Part shown: piece after piece, positions 34,572 to 44,710 of the stretch
Layout: the number at the start of each line of letters is the position of its first letter
How positions within the stretch are numbered: the stretch's first letter is position 1
Source: Zygaena filipendulae
Lineage: Eukaryota > Arthropoda > Insecta > Lepidoptera > Zygaenidae
DNA: 64,000 nt
Direction of reading: 5' to 3'
Assembly: GCA_907165275.2 (NCBI GenBank)
Contig: OU015660.1
Span: forward strand, 5,768,501 to 5,832,500
Notes under the pieces: generated by a model
Told to the model about the DNA's origin: nothing
Databases searched by the model: none
Seen by the model: the letters and a program-made list of their open reading frames with translations, nothing else
Program-made: the position numbers and the translations under genes

Positions 34572-34735
34572 CTGTTTACCTTGCTAATCCGCAAACACAA
34601 ACTTTCATAAATTGGCTTTGTGTTTGTGTGTTAAATCAGTTTCTTTAGTCGCTAAAGGCGTGATAGTTTAAGAAACTTATGTAACATACTTTCATGAATT
34701 ATTGCTTTATGTTTGCGGATTAGTAAGGTAAACAG
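34572..34735. mobile_element. MITE with CTGTTTACCTTGCTAATCCG termini
   Basis: 164 bp; left CTGTTTACCTTGCTAATCCGC and right GCGGATTAGTAAGGTAAACAG pair with one mismatch. Interior AAACTTTCATAAATT and AACATACTTTCATGAATT blocks also resemble each other. Confidence 0.7.
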
Positions 34736-34760
34736 TTTCGTTCATTAAAAACATACATAC

Positions 34761-35036
34761 AAACATAGAAACTTTTAAAACATAGGTCTACAGCTTCCAG
34801 AATATTAAGACAGCATAAACGTCATCTACGACGAATGCGCTATTAAGAACTTGGCGAACAAAGTTCTCACCTATAGTAATAACTAGAGGCTGCATTCCAA
34901 TACCTGCAGGTGCTGACTTGTTTAAAGTTTCCTTTCAGAGTTCCTGTAAATGAGCCTCACCCTCGCTGCGAGTTTTGGCAACGAAAATGAAGCGGATGGC
35001 TGCGTCCATCCGCGAGGCTTTAGTTCTAACACCGGT
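34761..35036 (-). pseudogene. Partial, scrambled copy of SAM-protein exon 8
   Basis: This repeats 38190-38463 in the same orientation with several small indels, a 13-bp inversion (GAACTTGGCGAAC in place of GTTCGCCAAGTTC, near 34850), and a 3-bp TGC insertion. It carries the segment encoding DAA.RFIFVAKTRSEGEAHLQ through LEAVDLCFKSF, with the frame broken. It lies on the far side of the transposase-like gene, so the 35.2-37.8 kb gene is bracketed by two copies of its neighbour's exon. Confidence 0.85.
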
Positions 35037-35218
35037 TTTAGCTGGTGTGCTAAGTATTGCTATCTGTTGTACTTATTGGAACCTTGCAGTTTTTGACTAT
35101 GCGCTGAAACTTGGCACAGTTGATCCTTAGGTGGTCTTGAGTGGATTCAGACCGGGAGCCATCGAGAGCCACGACGCATTTAGTGGGGGGAGACAAGACA
35201 GTATAAGCACCTAACTAG

Positions 35219-37810
35219 TTAGTCTATGGCATTACGAATGGTTACGAAAAAAGCATCATCGATCAAAGAGGGCGTTAATGTATTGGGGAAGGGAAATAGC
35301 AACTGGTCTAAAGCAATATATTTCACCTCATGGGTTTTTATCACTTTATAAGCATGAAAGTGACTGTCGAAGTACAATGTTTCGAAGAGGTGGCCTTTTG
35401 CGTAAGCCTTGCCCACTCCACTTTCGTAATAAATGTTAGTAACCGACATTAACAAGGGGGCAAACATATCCTCAGACAACAACTCAAGGAGAAGGACATC
35501 ACTAATATGATAAGTAACGTTATAATCAGCAACAGTAACGTGGGGTGTGGAATAAATAGATGTATTTGTAGGTAACGAGAACACATCTATAACAGCTATC
35601 TTTTCTTCTATTGGGAGAGTAGTTAAGGAACCAGGTAAATTGACAGCAGCAGTCAGATTTGTTAGTAACAAGTAGTTCAGTTGAAGCTGAAGTTTTTTTG
35701 CTGCACTTTTGCAAACATTCACTCTACCAGCTCCTGCATTGACAGCAGCTTTGCCAGCTCTATGTTTAGACTCGTAGCGCATGCTAGAAATGTGTCCAAT
35801 AGGTCCTAGCTTCAACATCATACGTGGATAATGAATCAAATGATGAAATTTTGGTTTTAGCGTAGATTTGGATAATTTAATGAAAAGTTCATTAAAATCT
35901 TTAATATAAATGGCAAGCACATCAGCCAACTGAGGATAAACTTGTTCAGTGAGGATAATATCCATTATTTTGCGTAGTAAGAGATACATGTCATAGTATT
36001 CGTATTTTGTTGAAGACAGGACTTTCTTATGGCCACCTATCCGTCTATTATCTACTTCATCTACCAGATGCCCAATCATCAAGCTGAAATATCTTACAAG
36101 TCTGTGGCATTCACTTGCCGACATTTTGATTTGAACAGAGTTGGCACCTAACTTTTTTAGTGTGGGTGGTTTGTTATTAGAATCAGGACCATAATCAAAC
36201 TCTATTATTCGTGAATTCAGATAATCTAATGTGAGATGGTTCTTTTCAATAAGATTTTCGATAACGACTTTCATAGTATACCTACAAACTCCCTCTAACA
36301 AGTCATGCATATAATCAACAGCAACATGTGAGAAAAGATCGAAGTATTTTACATCCAACCAAACTGAACACTCCCGGACACCAGTTGCTGTGACATTATC
36401 CCGATCGACATCCTTCAAATATGTCTCTTTGTCTCTTAACAAATTGGGGTCCTCGACGCATTGTGAAATAGTTACTTCCTTTGAGGCTTTACATATTCTG
36501 CAAGAGTAGTTAGCTCTGAAACTCTGAGTGAAACCCAAAATAGTGTGCAGACCTAGATTGTCTCCTATGATGAGACCAAGTATAAACCTCACATTTCCCT
36601 CGAAGCCCTCAACTTTGATGTGGACACCTTCTTCGGCAAGAAAATTAATTTCATCAATAACAGTTTTAAATATTGAGTTACCAAACTCTGTGCGATCATC
36701 TGAATGAAAAAGGTAAAACAACAGTATATATTTCAACTGAGAAGCCAAGCGAGGAGGGAGTGAAGGAAGAGATATATACATGCCGCCAAGTTTATGAAGA
36801 CCAGCATGAGATCCTAAAGCATTTCCGGTCTCGAAATCATCGAAATATATGTGATAAGGGTACACTTTACTATCTACGCCTAGGGAATGTTGGGACACTG
36901 TCTCTATCCAAACAGGAGACTGAGTAAAGTGCTTTATGCAGGGTGACTTATGGCAACGTTGAACATACACATCCATTTCTGACATCAACCCTGGAATCGA
37001 GAGCAACCGCTGAAGAACTCTGCGTAGTGGGATGAACTGACCAACAACCGGAATACTGCGAGGCGGGAGGTGACGTCCCACTACTTCATTTCGAAACCCT
37101 AGAAAAATATCTTGAGGAGGAATATAAGAACCCAAGCTGGTGAAGTATTGCTCTCGCTTGTAAATCGACTGAAGTGGCTCTATAACTGCATTTAATGTTT
37201 GACGTAGCTGATCTATATATGACGAGACATGTTCACAGACCACATCGCCCGTTGATGTGGAAAGCTCTTTGCTCATTAGTTCTAAAGCTACATCCACAAG
37301 GTCTCTGTTGAAACAGCGAAAAGCGTCTACAAAACTCTGGACAGTTTTAAAGGACAAACCAGTGTTAGTGTGAAAAGAACTGATCAATAATCCTAATTGC
37401 TGCTGCAAAAAATTTGACGCATTTTGTGATGCTGTTGATGGTTGCATAACTTGTTGAGAAGAGGTATCACTAAAAACGGATGTAGCCATTTTCTCAGGGG
37501 TTCTAAATATGTTACTTGTAGGCATTACTCCACTGCTGATGCTGGGACAAGGTAAATTTAAGACCTTAACAGGAGTCGACTCATGGGAAGGGATTGATTT
37601 ACAAGGAGACACAAGAGTAGAGGGTGGAGCGTGGTGGTTCAGGACATGACGCCTCCATGTATATACCTCAGAAAACCAGCGTGAACACATTCCACATCTA
37701 AAACCTCCCCACCCTTCGACATCATTGTACTTCGGACAACCTACTGTTATATGGGAAAACAGCAAACACAGATCACGGAAACATTTTTTACAGTAATAGC
37801 AAGTGAGCAT
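35219..37810 (-). CDS. Giant-element ORF2: zinc-finger DDE transposase-like protein
   Basis: An uninterrupted 863-residue frame. N-terminal zinc fingers: C4, C7, H20, C25 and a clean C2H2 finger C39-C42-H55-H59. An RNase H-like core follows: YFDDFETGNALGSHAG (Asp about 324-325), GDNLGLHTILGF (Asp about 416) with the inserted CRICK (C-x2-C) just after, the hallmark DYMHDLLEGVCRY (about 500), and RYESKHRAGK (Glu about 680). The order D, D, C-x2-C, MHDLLEG, E matches a family I know from many fish and invertebrate genomes as unnamed zinc-finger proteins. It may belong near the Tnp2/KDZ-type transposases, but that is inference. All expected acidic residues are present and the frame has no lesions, so it could be active. 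It begins 44 nt after the SAM-protein stop; an AG directly before the ATG could also serve as a splice acceptor. Confidence 0.8.
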   Translation of the reverse strand: MLTCYYCKKCFRDLCLLFSHITVGCPKYNDVEGWGGFRCGMCSRWFSEVYTWRRHVLNHHAPPSTLVSPCKSIPSHESTPVKVLNLPCPSISSGVMPTSNIFRTPEKMATSVFSDTSSQQVMQPSTASQNASNFLQQQLGLLISSFHTNTGLSFKTVQSFVDAFRCFNRDLVDVALELMSKELSTSTGDVVCEHVSSYIDQLRQTLNAVIEPLQSIYKREQYFTSLGSYIPPQDIFLGFRNEVVGRHLPPRSIPVVGQFIPLRRVLQRLLSIPGLMSEMDVYVQRCHKSPCIKHFTQSPVWIETVSQHSLGVDSKVYPYHIYFDDFETGNALGSHAGLHKLGGMYISLPSLPPRLASQLKYILLFYLFHSDDRTEFGNSIFKTVIDEINFLAEEGVHIKVEGFEGNVRFILGLIIGDNLGLHTILGFTQSFRANYSCRICKASKEVTISQCVEDPNLLRDKETYLKDVDRDNVTATGVRECSVWLDVKYFDLFSHVAVDYMHDLLEGVCRYTMKVVIENLIEKNHLTLDYLNSRIIEFDYGPDSNNKPPTLKKLGANSVQIKMSASECHRLVRYFSLMIGHLVDEVDNRRIGGHKKVLSSTKYEYYDMYLLLRKIMDIILTEQVYPQLADVLAIYIKDFNELFIKLSKSTLKPKFHHLIHYPRMMLKLGPIGHISSMRYESKHRAGKAAVNAGAGRVNVCKSAAKKLQLQLNYLLLTNLTAAVNLPGSLTTLPIEEKIAVIDVFSLPTNTSIYSTPHVTVADYNVTYHISDVLLLELLSEDMFAPLLMSVTNIYYESGVGKAYAKGHLFETLYFDSHFHAYKVIKTHEVKYIALDQLLFPFPNTLTPSLIDDAFFVTIRNAID

Positions 37811-37854
37811 CTTGAATTAGTTATTAATGATAATTTTAATTTCAGATAGTAAAA

Positions 37855-40800
37855 TCAGAAGGAGTCTCCAGTCATTTGAGACCAAGATTCTATGGTTTCT
37901 AGAGAGGAAGGAATCTCGCTAGTCTCTAGAGAGGGAATCTCGCTAGTCTCTAGAGAGGGAATCTCTCTAGTCTCTAGAGAGGGAATCTCTCTAGTCTCTT
38001 GAGAGGTAGAGTTTACAGTCTCTTGTGAAGATGAGTTTCCAGTAACTTGTAAGCCAGGGTATTTACTTTCATTGAGGAAACGATTGACGTCAATAATATA
38101 TTTGTCATGCTTTGCGTCTCTTATGCCATAACAAGTGAACTGGAGCACCTGCCAAATGTGCTCACACTGTATTGGGTATCTTAGGTTAAAAACATAGAAA
38201 CTTTTAAAACATAGGTCTACAGCTTCCAGAATATTAAGACAGCATAACCAAACGTCATCTACAACGACGAATGCGCTATTAATGTTCGCCAAGTTCTCAC
38301 CTATAGCAATAACTAAAGGCTGCACTCCAATACCAGGTGCTGACTTGTTTAAAGCTTCCTTTCTGAGTTCCTGTAAATGAGCCTCGCCCTCGCTGCGAGT
38401 TTTGGCAACGAAAATGAAGCGGATGGCTGCGTCGATCCGCGAGGCTTTAGTTCGAACACCGGTTCTTCCCCCGACGATTGCAAATGGCAGTAAAAGAAGT
38501 ACTGCAGTTAGCCTTTGTAACTCAGTATCTGAAAAATAGAATTAAATGTTAATTAATCAAGCGAATGTCCACTAAACACCAGACGCAAATACTTAAATAA
38601 CTTTAGAAAAGTGCCTAAAAAATTTGAGGGTTGCCCCCAATTTCCCTAGGATCCCATCATCAGATCCTGACTTAGTGACAGTGGGATCACCTCGGGAGTA
38701 TTATTCTTTCAAATAAAAAAAAAAAATTCTAAATCAGTTTATAAATATTATGTAAATATAAATCTTATATATATAAATCACGTGTCACGTTGTTTGTCCG
38801 CGATGGACTCCGAAACTACTGAACGGAGTTTGATAAAATTTTGCAACTTTTTATAATATGGTCCAACTTAAAAGATAGGATAGTTTTTATCCCGGAATTC
38901 CCGCGGGAACTCCGAAATTACCGCGGGTGAAATCGCGGGGGACAGCTAGTATTATGTAAATTACGCGGGACTTGAACGCGATGTTTTTTATTACCTTTTT
39001 TGCCTGACGTTTCGGCTGAGTTGCATCACGCCGTGGTCACAGGCTGACTGAAGCATTGCGGCGTCGATAGCGAGCCGCGCGAGCGGATTCCTCATCTACC
39101 TTCACTGGATGTTCTTTTTTATTAGATGCACTTTTAAGGTCCCTGCACACTACACTCACTCGGTCCGCATTCACCGGTTCCGAACGGCCGCAACGATGCG
39201 GAACACATCTTGCAACCGGATTTGAACCACTGGATTGAGTTCCATCGTTTGAAGGTTCTCTCAACTGAACGTCACTACTACGCGAGGATAGTGCGTGAAG
39301 CGGTTGAAATAAAGAAACACAAAACTTTCAATCGAGATGACGGATATAGGTTGCCAACATGGGATCCTATAATTCAAAAAACAAAAAATCGTTGTGGCCG
39401 TCCGGAACCGGTGAATGCGGACCGAGTGAGTGTAGTGTGCAGGGACCTTAAAAGTGCATCTAATAAAAAAGAACATCCAGTGAGGGTAGATGAGGAATCC
39501 GCTCGCGCGGCTCGCTATCGACGCCGCAATGCTTCAGTCAGCCTGTGACCACGGCGTGATGCAACTCAGCCGAAACGTCAGGCAAAAAAGGTAATAAATA
39601 ACATCGCGTTCAAGTCCCGCGTAATTTACATAATATAATGTGCTCAAAACGCGAAAATCTAAAAACTTTAATAACAGTTTATAAATGACGCAGTTCTGAG
39701 GTAACAAACATATAGATAAAAATATATAACCGAATTAAGAACTTTCTTTTTTTGAAGTCGGTTCAAAACAATATCCATTACCTTTTGGAAGATCGTGGAT
39801 TCTTTGTTGCTGAGCCCGTAAGGGCTTCGATAGTGTTTGCAGCTTTGCGGAAGCTCTGTTTTCTATCAGGTCTGAGATTTGTCTTAACCCAGTGTACAGT
39901 GCTGAGGGGCTAATATTATAATTTAGATTTGTGAAGTCAATGTTTATCTGTGAAACAAAAATAAACAAGTTAATTTTGTTAAAATATAAAAACCGGCCAA
40001 GTGCGAGTCGGACTCGCGTTGCAAGGGTTACGTGCATCACTGGTCGGACTTAGTTCCCACTGTGTAAGTTGCTGCTGCCTATTGAGCAATTGATGTTTTT
40101 GTTTATTATTCCACTACCCATGTGCGAACCTATGTGTTCCTATTGTTGCATGTGGTTCAACAACTGCTGCAGGGGATAGCGCCACTCCACTCCAGACCGC
40201 TAAACCAAAGCTCTCACGAGAGAGCATATGCAACCCGATGCTGCCTCTGCTCAGTCCCACCCCAGGACACCAAAAAGCCGCTGAAAGACCGACACTAACC
40301 CTAAAAGCCAAGAGCGTCACCGAGACCGCCATGCCGCTGAAAGGCCAATAATGTCATCACTACCACTGATTGGCTAAACAGAACCCCCAACAGCCTAGCC
40401 TGCAACAATAAGGGCCTCGTTCCGAAATGGCACCCCCACATACACTCCCAGTGAGGGTGAGCGAGCGAAAGAGAGAGAGAATTAAAGATTATTCGCTATC
40501 CAGACGTCACTGAGGTGGGGTCACTCCTGAGCAACCCTGAAAAATGTATACACGGTAGACGACGCAGCTTACGTGGTGGCACTACTGCAATCTGGATACA
40601 GCAGTCTGATGTTGCTCGGCGTCTAAATATCAGCCACTTCTCGAGTCACGGACGAAATGACCGAACGAACTCAAACTTGAAACAACGGGCGGCGCTTATA
40701 CGATTTACAGACCCTGTTCCTATAGGATAGGGCATTGTCACTCTCTCTTTCTCTCGCGCACATCTGTTTAGATTTAAATATAATATATTTTCTTCTGACT

Positions 40801-43800
40801 GATAAATACAACCAAACGTAACACGCCACGGAAAAAATATTCAGAATATTACATGAAAATACAAAAGTATGCCAGGTACATATGAACAGTGCAAGTTAAA
40901 TAAAAGGTTGTAAAAAATAGATATAATATGATCCACAAATGTGCCAATCACTTACCAGGTGTGGACCAACTCTCTCCAAACGAAGCAAAGGAAACTTTTT
41001 CAAGTACTGTGAAGTTGAAACAGTCATTAAGTACCGCTTGCGAAGTGACCACGTGGCTTTCCAAGCTGTTTCTAGTATGGATGAAGATTCTAATCCCTGG
41101 TACTTGGCTATTGTGATAATGTCGCCGTTAATTTTCAGCTCCTCTGTGGAAAACGATCAAGTATAAGTAATAGTGAAGTTTATTTCATTATAAATTATAT
41201 ATATATATATATATATATACAAATTATATATTATAAATTATAATTATAAATATTTATTTCATAATATAAACACAACACAGATGTTTGAAAGAAAGAAAGA
41301 AAGAAAGAAAATACATTTATTTCAGCACAACACACAAGAAAAAGATAAAAACACAAGCAATGCCTAATCTAAATTTGTACACAATATATTATTGTATCTC
41401 TTGCATGCTCTGCCGAAAGGGTCACCAACTCAGCATTAGCTAGGTGCTGCGGGTGGTACACCTAGCGCTGGTTTTCAGTTGGCAGCCCGCTGTCACGCAC
41501 GGACGGGGGTAACAAAAGAAGAGGAAAAAATTATAATATCATACTTATTTGGATAAATATAAATAAACCAATTAAACATAGAAATAAAATATAATAACTT
41601 AAATTGCAGTAAAAAATACAAGTAAATAAATTATTAATCAAGTACTTCTATAATACACTACTTATAATATAATAAACAAAAAATACAATTTAATAAAAAG
41701 AAATACATAAATAAATGTAATATTAGTGTAATTAAATTAACAATATTTTTGTATACCACTATTGAACTAAATAAACATAAAGTAAATAAAAAAGACTGCT
41801 ATCGACCACTTCGCTACGATGTTTAGCATCTGTAAGCATCACCTTAATTAATATGGATATCGTATGAGGTGCTCTATCAGCCCCTCTTAGTTCATAGCCC
41901 TGTCATCACGCGGATCCACACCTATAACCACCACATCTACACTCGGTTCAGCGCGCATGTTAGGACGAGCCATGTTCGGCCGAGCCGCTCGTCCGGTGTG
42001 GATCCGCCTATTGGATCTACGTACACATTTAAAATTGTATATGAACTATACTGTATACCTACCTTCTAAGTTTTGGTCCTGATCAAGTTCTTCGTCCTGT
42101 AATGGCCGCTGTGATAGTTTCCTTTTAAGGCCACGTCGCCCTGTACCAATTTCCTCTGAATCGTCAGATGTCTCTGCTGTAGTGACGGATGAGGTCTTCT
42201 TGTTTACTAACCCTCTGGTCTCTCGCCAAATAGCCTGCCTTTTGCCGTATCTTCATCCGAACATGAAATAAGAGTAAGCAATTGGATTCAATCATTCTAT
42301 ACAGACATTGGTAGGTACGTACTCATAATTGCACTGGATAGATTTTTTGAAGCTTTTTCATGTTGCCACCCTCACATTTAACCTAGGTATTTATTATATG
42401 GACATAGATAAGCAATAGTGTGTTAACCCACACTGGAGAAATTTTGAGTAAATCGTGTTTTAAAAGTAGGAGCGCCATTTTGTATCAATATTTTTTATGT
42501 TCAATATTTAGTTACATATTTAAGCAATGTAATAAGGTAAACACATAATTAAAAAACGTTCCCTAACTCTAAATAAATTGTTCTGAATCAATAACTTAAT
42601 TTTGTGGGTTAACATGTTATTGCTTATCTGCGTCCATATATTTTTTATTTACATTTATATTATTTTGTTATACCTACCTGTCATATAACTTCCCATGAGG
42701 CCGCGCAGAGGCGGATGGAGGTGCTTTTGCTCCTGGAGAAAGTTGGGTCAAGTCTTGTTTCGAGGGAGGGGTGACGCTAAACCAAATAGCCTCTGGTTCC
42801 TTTGTGAACAAATCGTGGACGTGCTTGGCCCATTGTATGAAAACACCGTATGCAAGTTTTGGTTTCTGATCGCTCCTATCTTTCAGGAGGTAGTCGAGAA
42901 TGATGTCACAGAGCTCGCTTTGCTCGCTTCGTCGGAATTCCCTTTGCAGTCCAATCTTCAGCAACTGCCTGGTTGCACTGGATTTCTCAAGCAAATTTCT
43001 AAGAGGATTGCAGTTGCCTGGTGCGGATACTGGGAGTGCTGACTCTTGAGCTGGAGCTTCAGCATGAGCTGTGCGATTGTTAGGAGGACTGCAAATTGAA
43101 ATGAATAAGTTAATGTGGTGTTGGTGATATATTCAAACTCAGTTAGGGTAACTTAATGTCTTTAAATTAAATTAAGAATATAATTGCAATATTAAAATTG
43201 TAAAAAAGTAAATTATACCTTGCACATTGGTTGTGTGTGCCGGGTGCAGGGATTGGAGTTAAAGGATTTGATGGTTTTTTCCAATCAGCAAGACATTTTT
43301 TAAATCTGGCCTGAGGGCCAATAGGAGGAATGAGTTGCTTTATCTGGTCATTGTCCAATAAGGGCAACGTAGACAGGTCCACTTCGTTTTCTAGAAAAAC
43401 AAAAAAAAATTAATGCTATAGCTATGGAAAAATATCTCTATTAAACCAATATATGAAAATAAAATAAGCAAACAAATTCCCAGTTAAAATGTTAACAGCA
43501 GGTACCAAAACAATTACAAGTTAAGGTTAGATTTAGTTTTCAACCTTTAGACAACCCGGATAGCCTAGTGGTTAGTGACCCTGAGTGACCTATGACACTA
43601 GAGGTCCGGGGTTCTAATCCCGGTAGATGAATATGAATGTTTGTTCTCCAGTCCAGTTTAACCGTTGTCTAGTACCCATAACACAAGCTCTGCTTTGGGA
43701 CTGGATCAATTGGTGTCCGACAACATTTATTTTGTTTATTTATTTAAACCAAAAATATTTATCAAAAAACCAGTAGCCAAGTTTTGATAAGCACACAACC

Positions 43801-44710
43801 TGGTGTATCGTGTCTAAACGGCTCCGACGGCCGTGTATGCAAGTTTAACATTATGACACGGCTAATATGCTATGCACATGGCCAGCTGACTCCAAATTTA
43901 TAAGAACTTTGAGATCAATAATTGAGATAAAAACTACATCTTTTAAGTTGGACCATATTATAAATGGTTACAAAATTTTATCAAAATCCGTTCAGTAGGT
44001 AGTTTCGGAGTTTATCGCGAACATACATCGTGACACGAAATTTTTATATATACCTAAATAAGATTTTGTTTGACAGATTACCCCTAGATAATGTGTCTTA
44101 GGTAACACTTTTTTTTATCACACTTCAATTGATTTAAAAATTATTTATTTTTTATTGGTCAAAGTACAGCTATGGCATGGATTTAGTTTTTTTTTAATGT
44201 TTCATCATGTATTTTACTTTTATTATATAGAACATAGAACGCATCAAAATAGGCATAAAATGTAAATATAATTTTGTGTAAGATATATTCCAACTTACCA
44301 AGAAATGCTTCGGCGTATTTCTCGAAACCCCACGCATTCAACAGTTCGCTTAATTCGTGACACAAACTAGAAACAAAACAAATCTATCATATTTTTTTAC
44401 AGTACCATGGAGCCGTTACAAAGTGGCGCGAACTTTTGCACTAACTAGGACACGTAAAAAAGGCGAGGCGCCATCTTTTTTTAAAACTGTCTACTTTATT
44501 AAATATGTAGGTAGTAGGTACCTACCGAGTTTGGCACGTGTTTATGCTTCAATTCAATATTTGTTTGCAAAACAATGGTATATCAAGTAAATATCGTTTT
44601 TTCCTTTAGGAGGATGCGCTAACCTCCAAACGGGTTCGCAGTTTGATAATGCTCCACTTTTACTGCACACATGAGTATTACAATTAAAATTAAGTACCTA
44701 CTCACCTCAT
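37855..44710 (-). CDS. Giant-element ORF1: SAM-domain protein (SAMD3-like)
   Basis: Eight minus-strand coding exons with matching phases: 44710-44706 (only ATG AG), 44366-44299, 43390-43219, 43088-42678, 42250-42063, 41143-40956, 39947-39782, 38528-37855; 623 residues. The N-terminus MSLCHELSELLNAWGFEKY with VDLSTLPLLDNDQIKQL and GPQARFKKCLADWKK is a SAM domain (about residues 2-60), a protein- or RNA-binding module. The middle exon RYGKRQAIWRETRGLVNKK and TRQLLKIGLQREFRRSEQ regions recall the SAMD3-like proteins of fish. The C-terminal exon has VFVVVDD-type sequence (NSAFVVVDDVWLCC, LEAVDLCFKSFYVFNLRYP, CEHIWQVLQFTCYGI), a block known in the same proteins. Its tail has four or five repeats of an 8-residue REIPSLET unit. 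It may be a DNA- or partner-binding cofactor of the transposase; role inferred from position. Confidence 0.75.
38765..38950 (-). repeat. Interspersed repeat copy in ORF1 intron 7
   Basis: Minus-orientation short-subtype copy with AATCACGTGTCACGTTGTTTG at its tail side, CGGAATTCCCGCGGGAACTCC core and GCGGGGGACAGCTAGT head. A degraded GAGGGTTGCCC..TCCCATCATCAGATCCTG repeat, another dispersed family, lies just left (38625-38715). Confidence 0.75.
38951..39634 (+). mobile_element. Penelope-like retroelement remnant with inverted arms
   Basis: Two arms of about 250 bp (38951-39208 and 39385-39634) are inverted copies of each other, starting ATTATGTAAATTACGCGGGAC. The short centre codes on the plus strand for LNHWIEFHRLKVLSTERHYY, REAVEIKKHKTFNRDDGYRLP and TWDPI. 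This block matches the end of the GIY-YIG endonuclease region of Penelope-like elements (R-E-A/S-x-E-I...NRD-x-G). Such elements often have inverted terminal repeats. Everything upstream, including reverse transcriptase, is missing. It is nested in an intron of the SAM-protein gene. Confidence 0.65.
39993..40050 (+). repeat. CCGGCCAAGTGCGAGTCGGAC dispersed repeat, fragment
   Basis: AAACCGGCCAAGTGCGAGTC and GGACTCGCGTTGCAAGGGTT match a very common lepidopteran dispersed repeat. A minus copy is at 52250-52310. Confidence 0.7.
40447..40762. mobile_element. MITE-like element with GAGCGAGCGAAAGAGAGAG end
   Basis: Left GTGAGCGAGCGAAAGAGAGAG pairs loosely with right CTCTCTCTTTCTCTCGCGCAC. The plus strand inside reads QQSDVARRLNISHFSSHGRND, which recalls the N-terminal helix-turn-helix of Tc1-type transposases, then degrades. 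Confidence 0.45.
41911..42010. mobile_element. Hairpin MITE with GCGGATCCACACC arms
   Basis: GCGGATCCACACC at the left and GGTGTGGATCCGC at the right bracket a 100-bp element with a second internal inverted pair around GGACGAGCCATGTTCGGCC. In intron 5 of the SAM-protein gene. Confidence 0.6.
42399..42636. mobile_element. MITE family TGGACATAGATAAGCAATA, copy 3
   Basis: 238 bp, same termini as 23146 and 25453 copies, flanked by TATA. It lies inside the giant element, in intron 4 of the SAM-protein gene, so this MITE family moved after the giant element was in place. Confidence 0.85.
43551..43740 (+). repeat. tRNA-derived SINE
   Basis: Starts ACAACCCGGATAGCCTAGTGG (A-box region GATAGCCTAGTGGTTAGTG), has a B box GGGGTTCTAATCC, and a non-tRNA body ending TTATTTTGTTTATTTATTTAAA. 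A tRNA-like head attached to an unrelated body indicates a SINE, not a tRNA gene. Confidence 0.75.
43774..43890. repeat. Stray unit of the right-hand subterminal array
   Basis: TAGCCAAGTTTTGATAAGC, CTAAACGGCTCCGACGGCCG and ATGACACGGCTAA occur in the same order and spacing as in units at 53262-53350. One isolated copy in intron 2 of the SAM-protein gene, adjoining a further interspersed repeat at 43918-44060. Confidence 0.8.

Larger units (their letters stand above)
32641..34760. other. Non-coding part of giant element with nested MITEs
   Basis: No gene seen. Four small inverted-repeat elements lie here: 33406-33611 (CAAGGATCATATAGACTGG termini), 33678-33824 (CTGGGGCC-type termini, weak), 34372-34517 (GTCAGC.TCAT.AATATATATA termini) and 34572-34735 (CTGTTTACCTTGCTAATCCGC termini). 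Confidence 0.55.

Noticed and set aside
32641..34760. The two ACACGGCT arrays as unrelated local satellites
   Set aside because: They share the same octamer, lie in fixed position inside matching inverted ends, and the same 8 bases lie outside both; a single element explains all of these together.
36673..36927. 84-codon plus-strand frame inside ORF2
   Set aside because: Shadow of the 863-codon minus-strand frame, which carries the conserved motifs.
40928..41166. Plus-strand frame that reads like protein (EVETVIKYRLRSDHVAFQAV)
   Set aside because: It is the shadow of the minus-strand exon 41143-40956 of the SAM gene, which has proper splice sites and matching phase.
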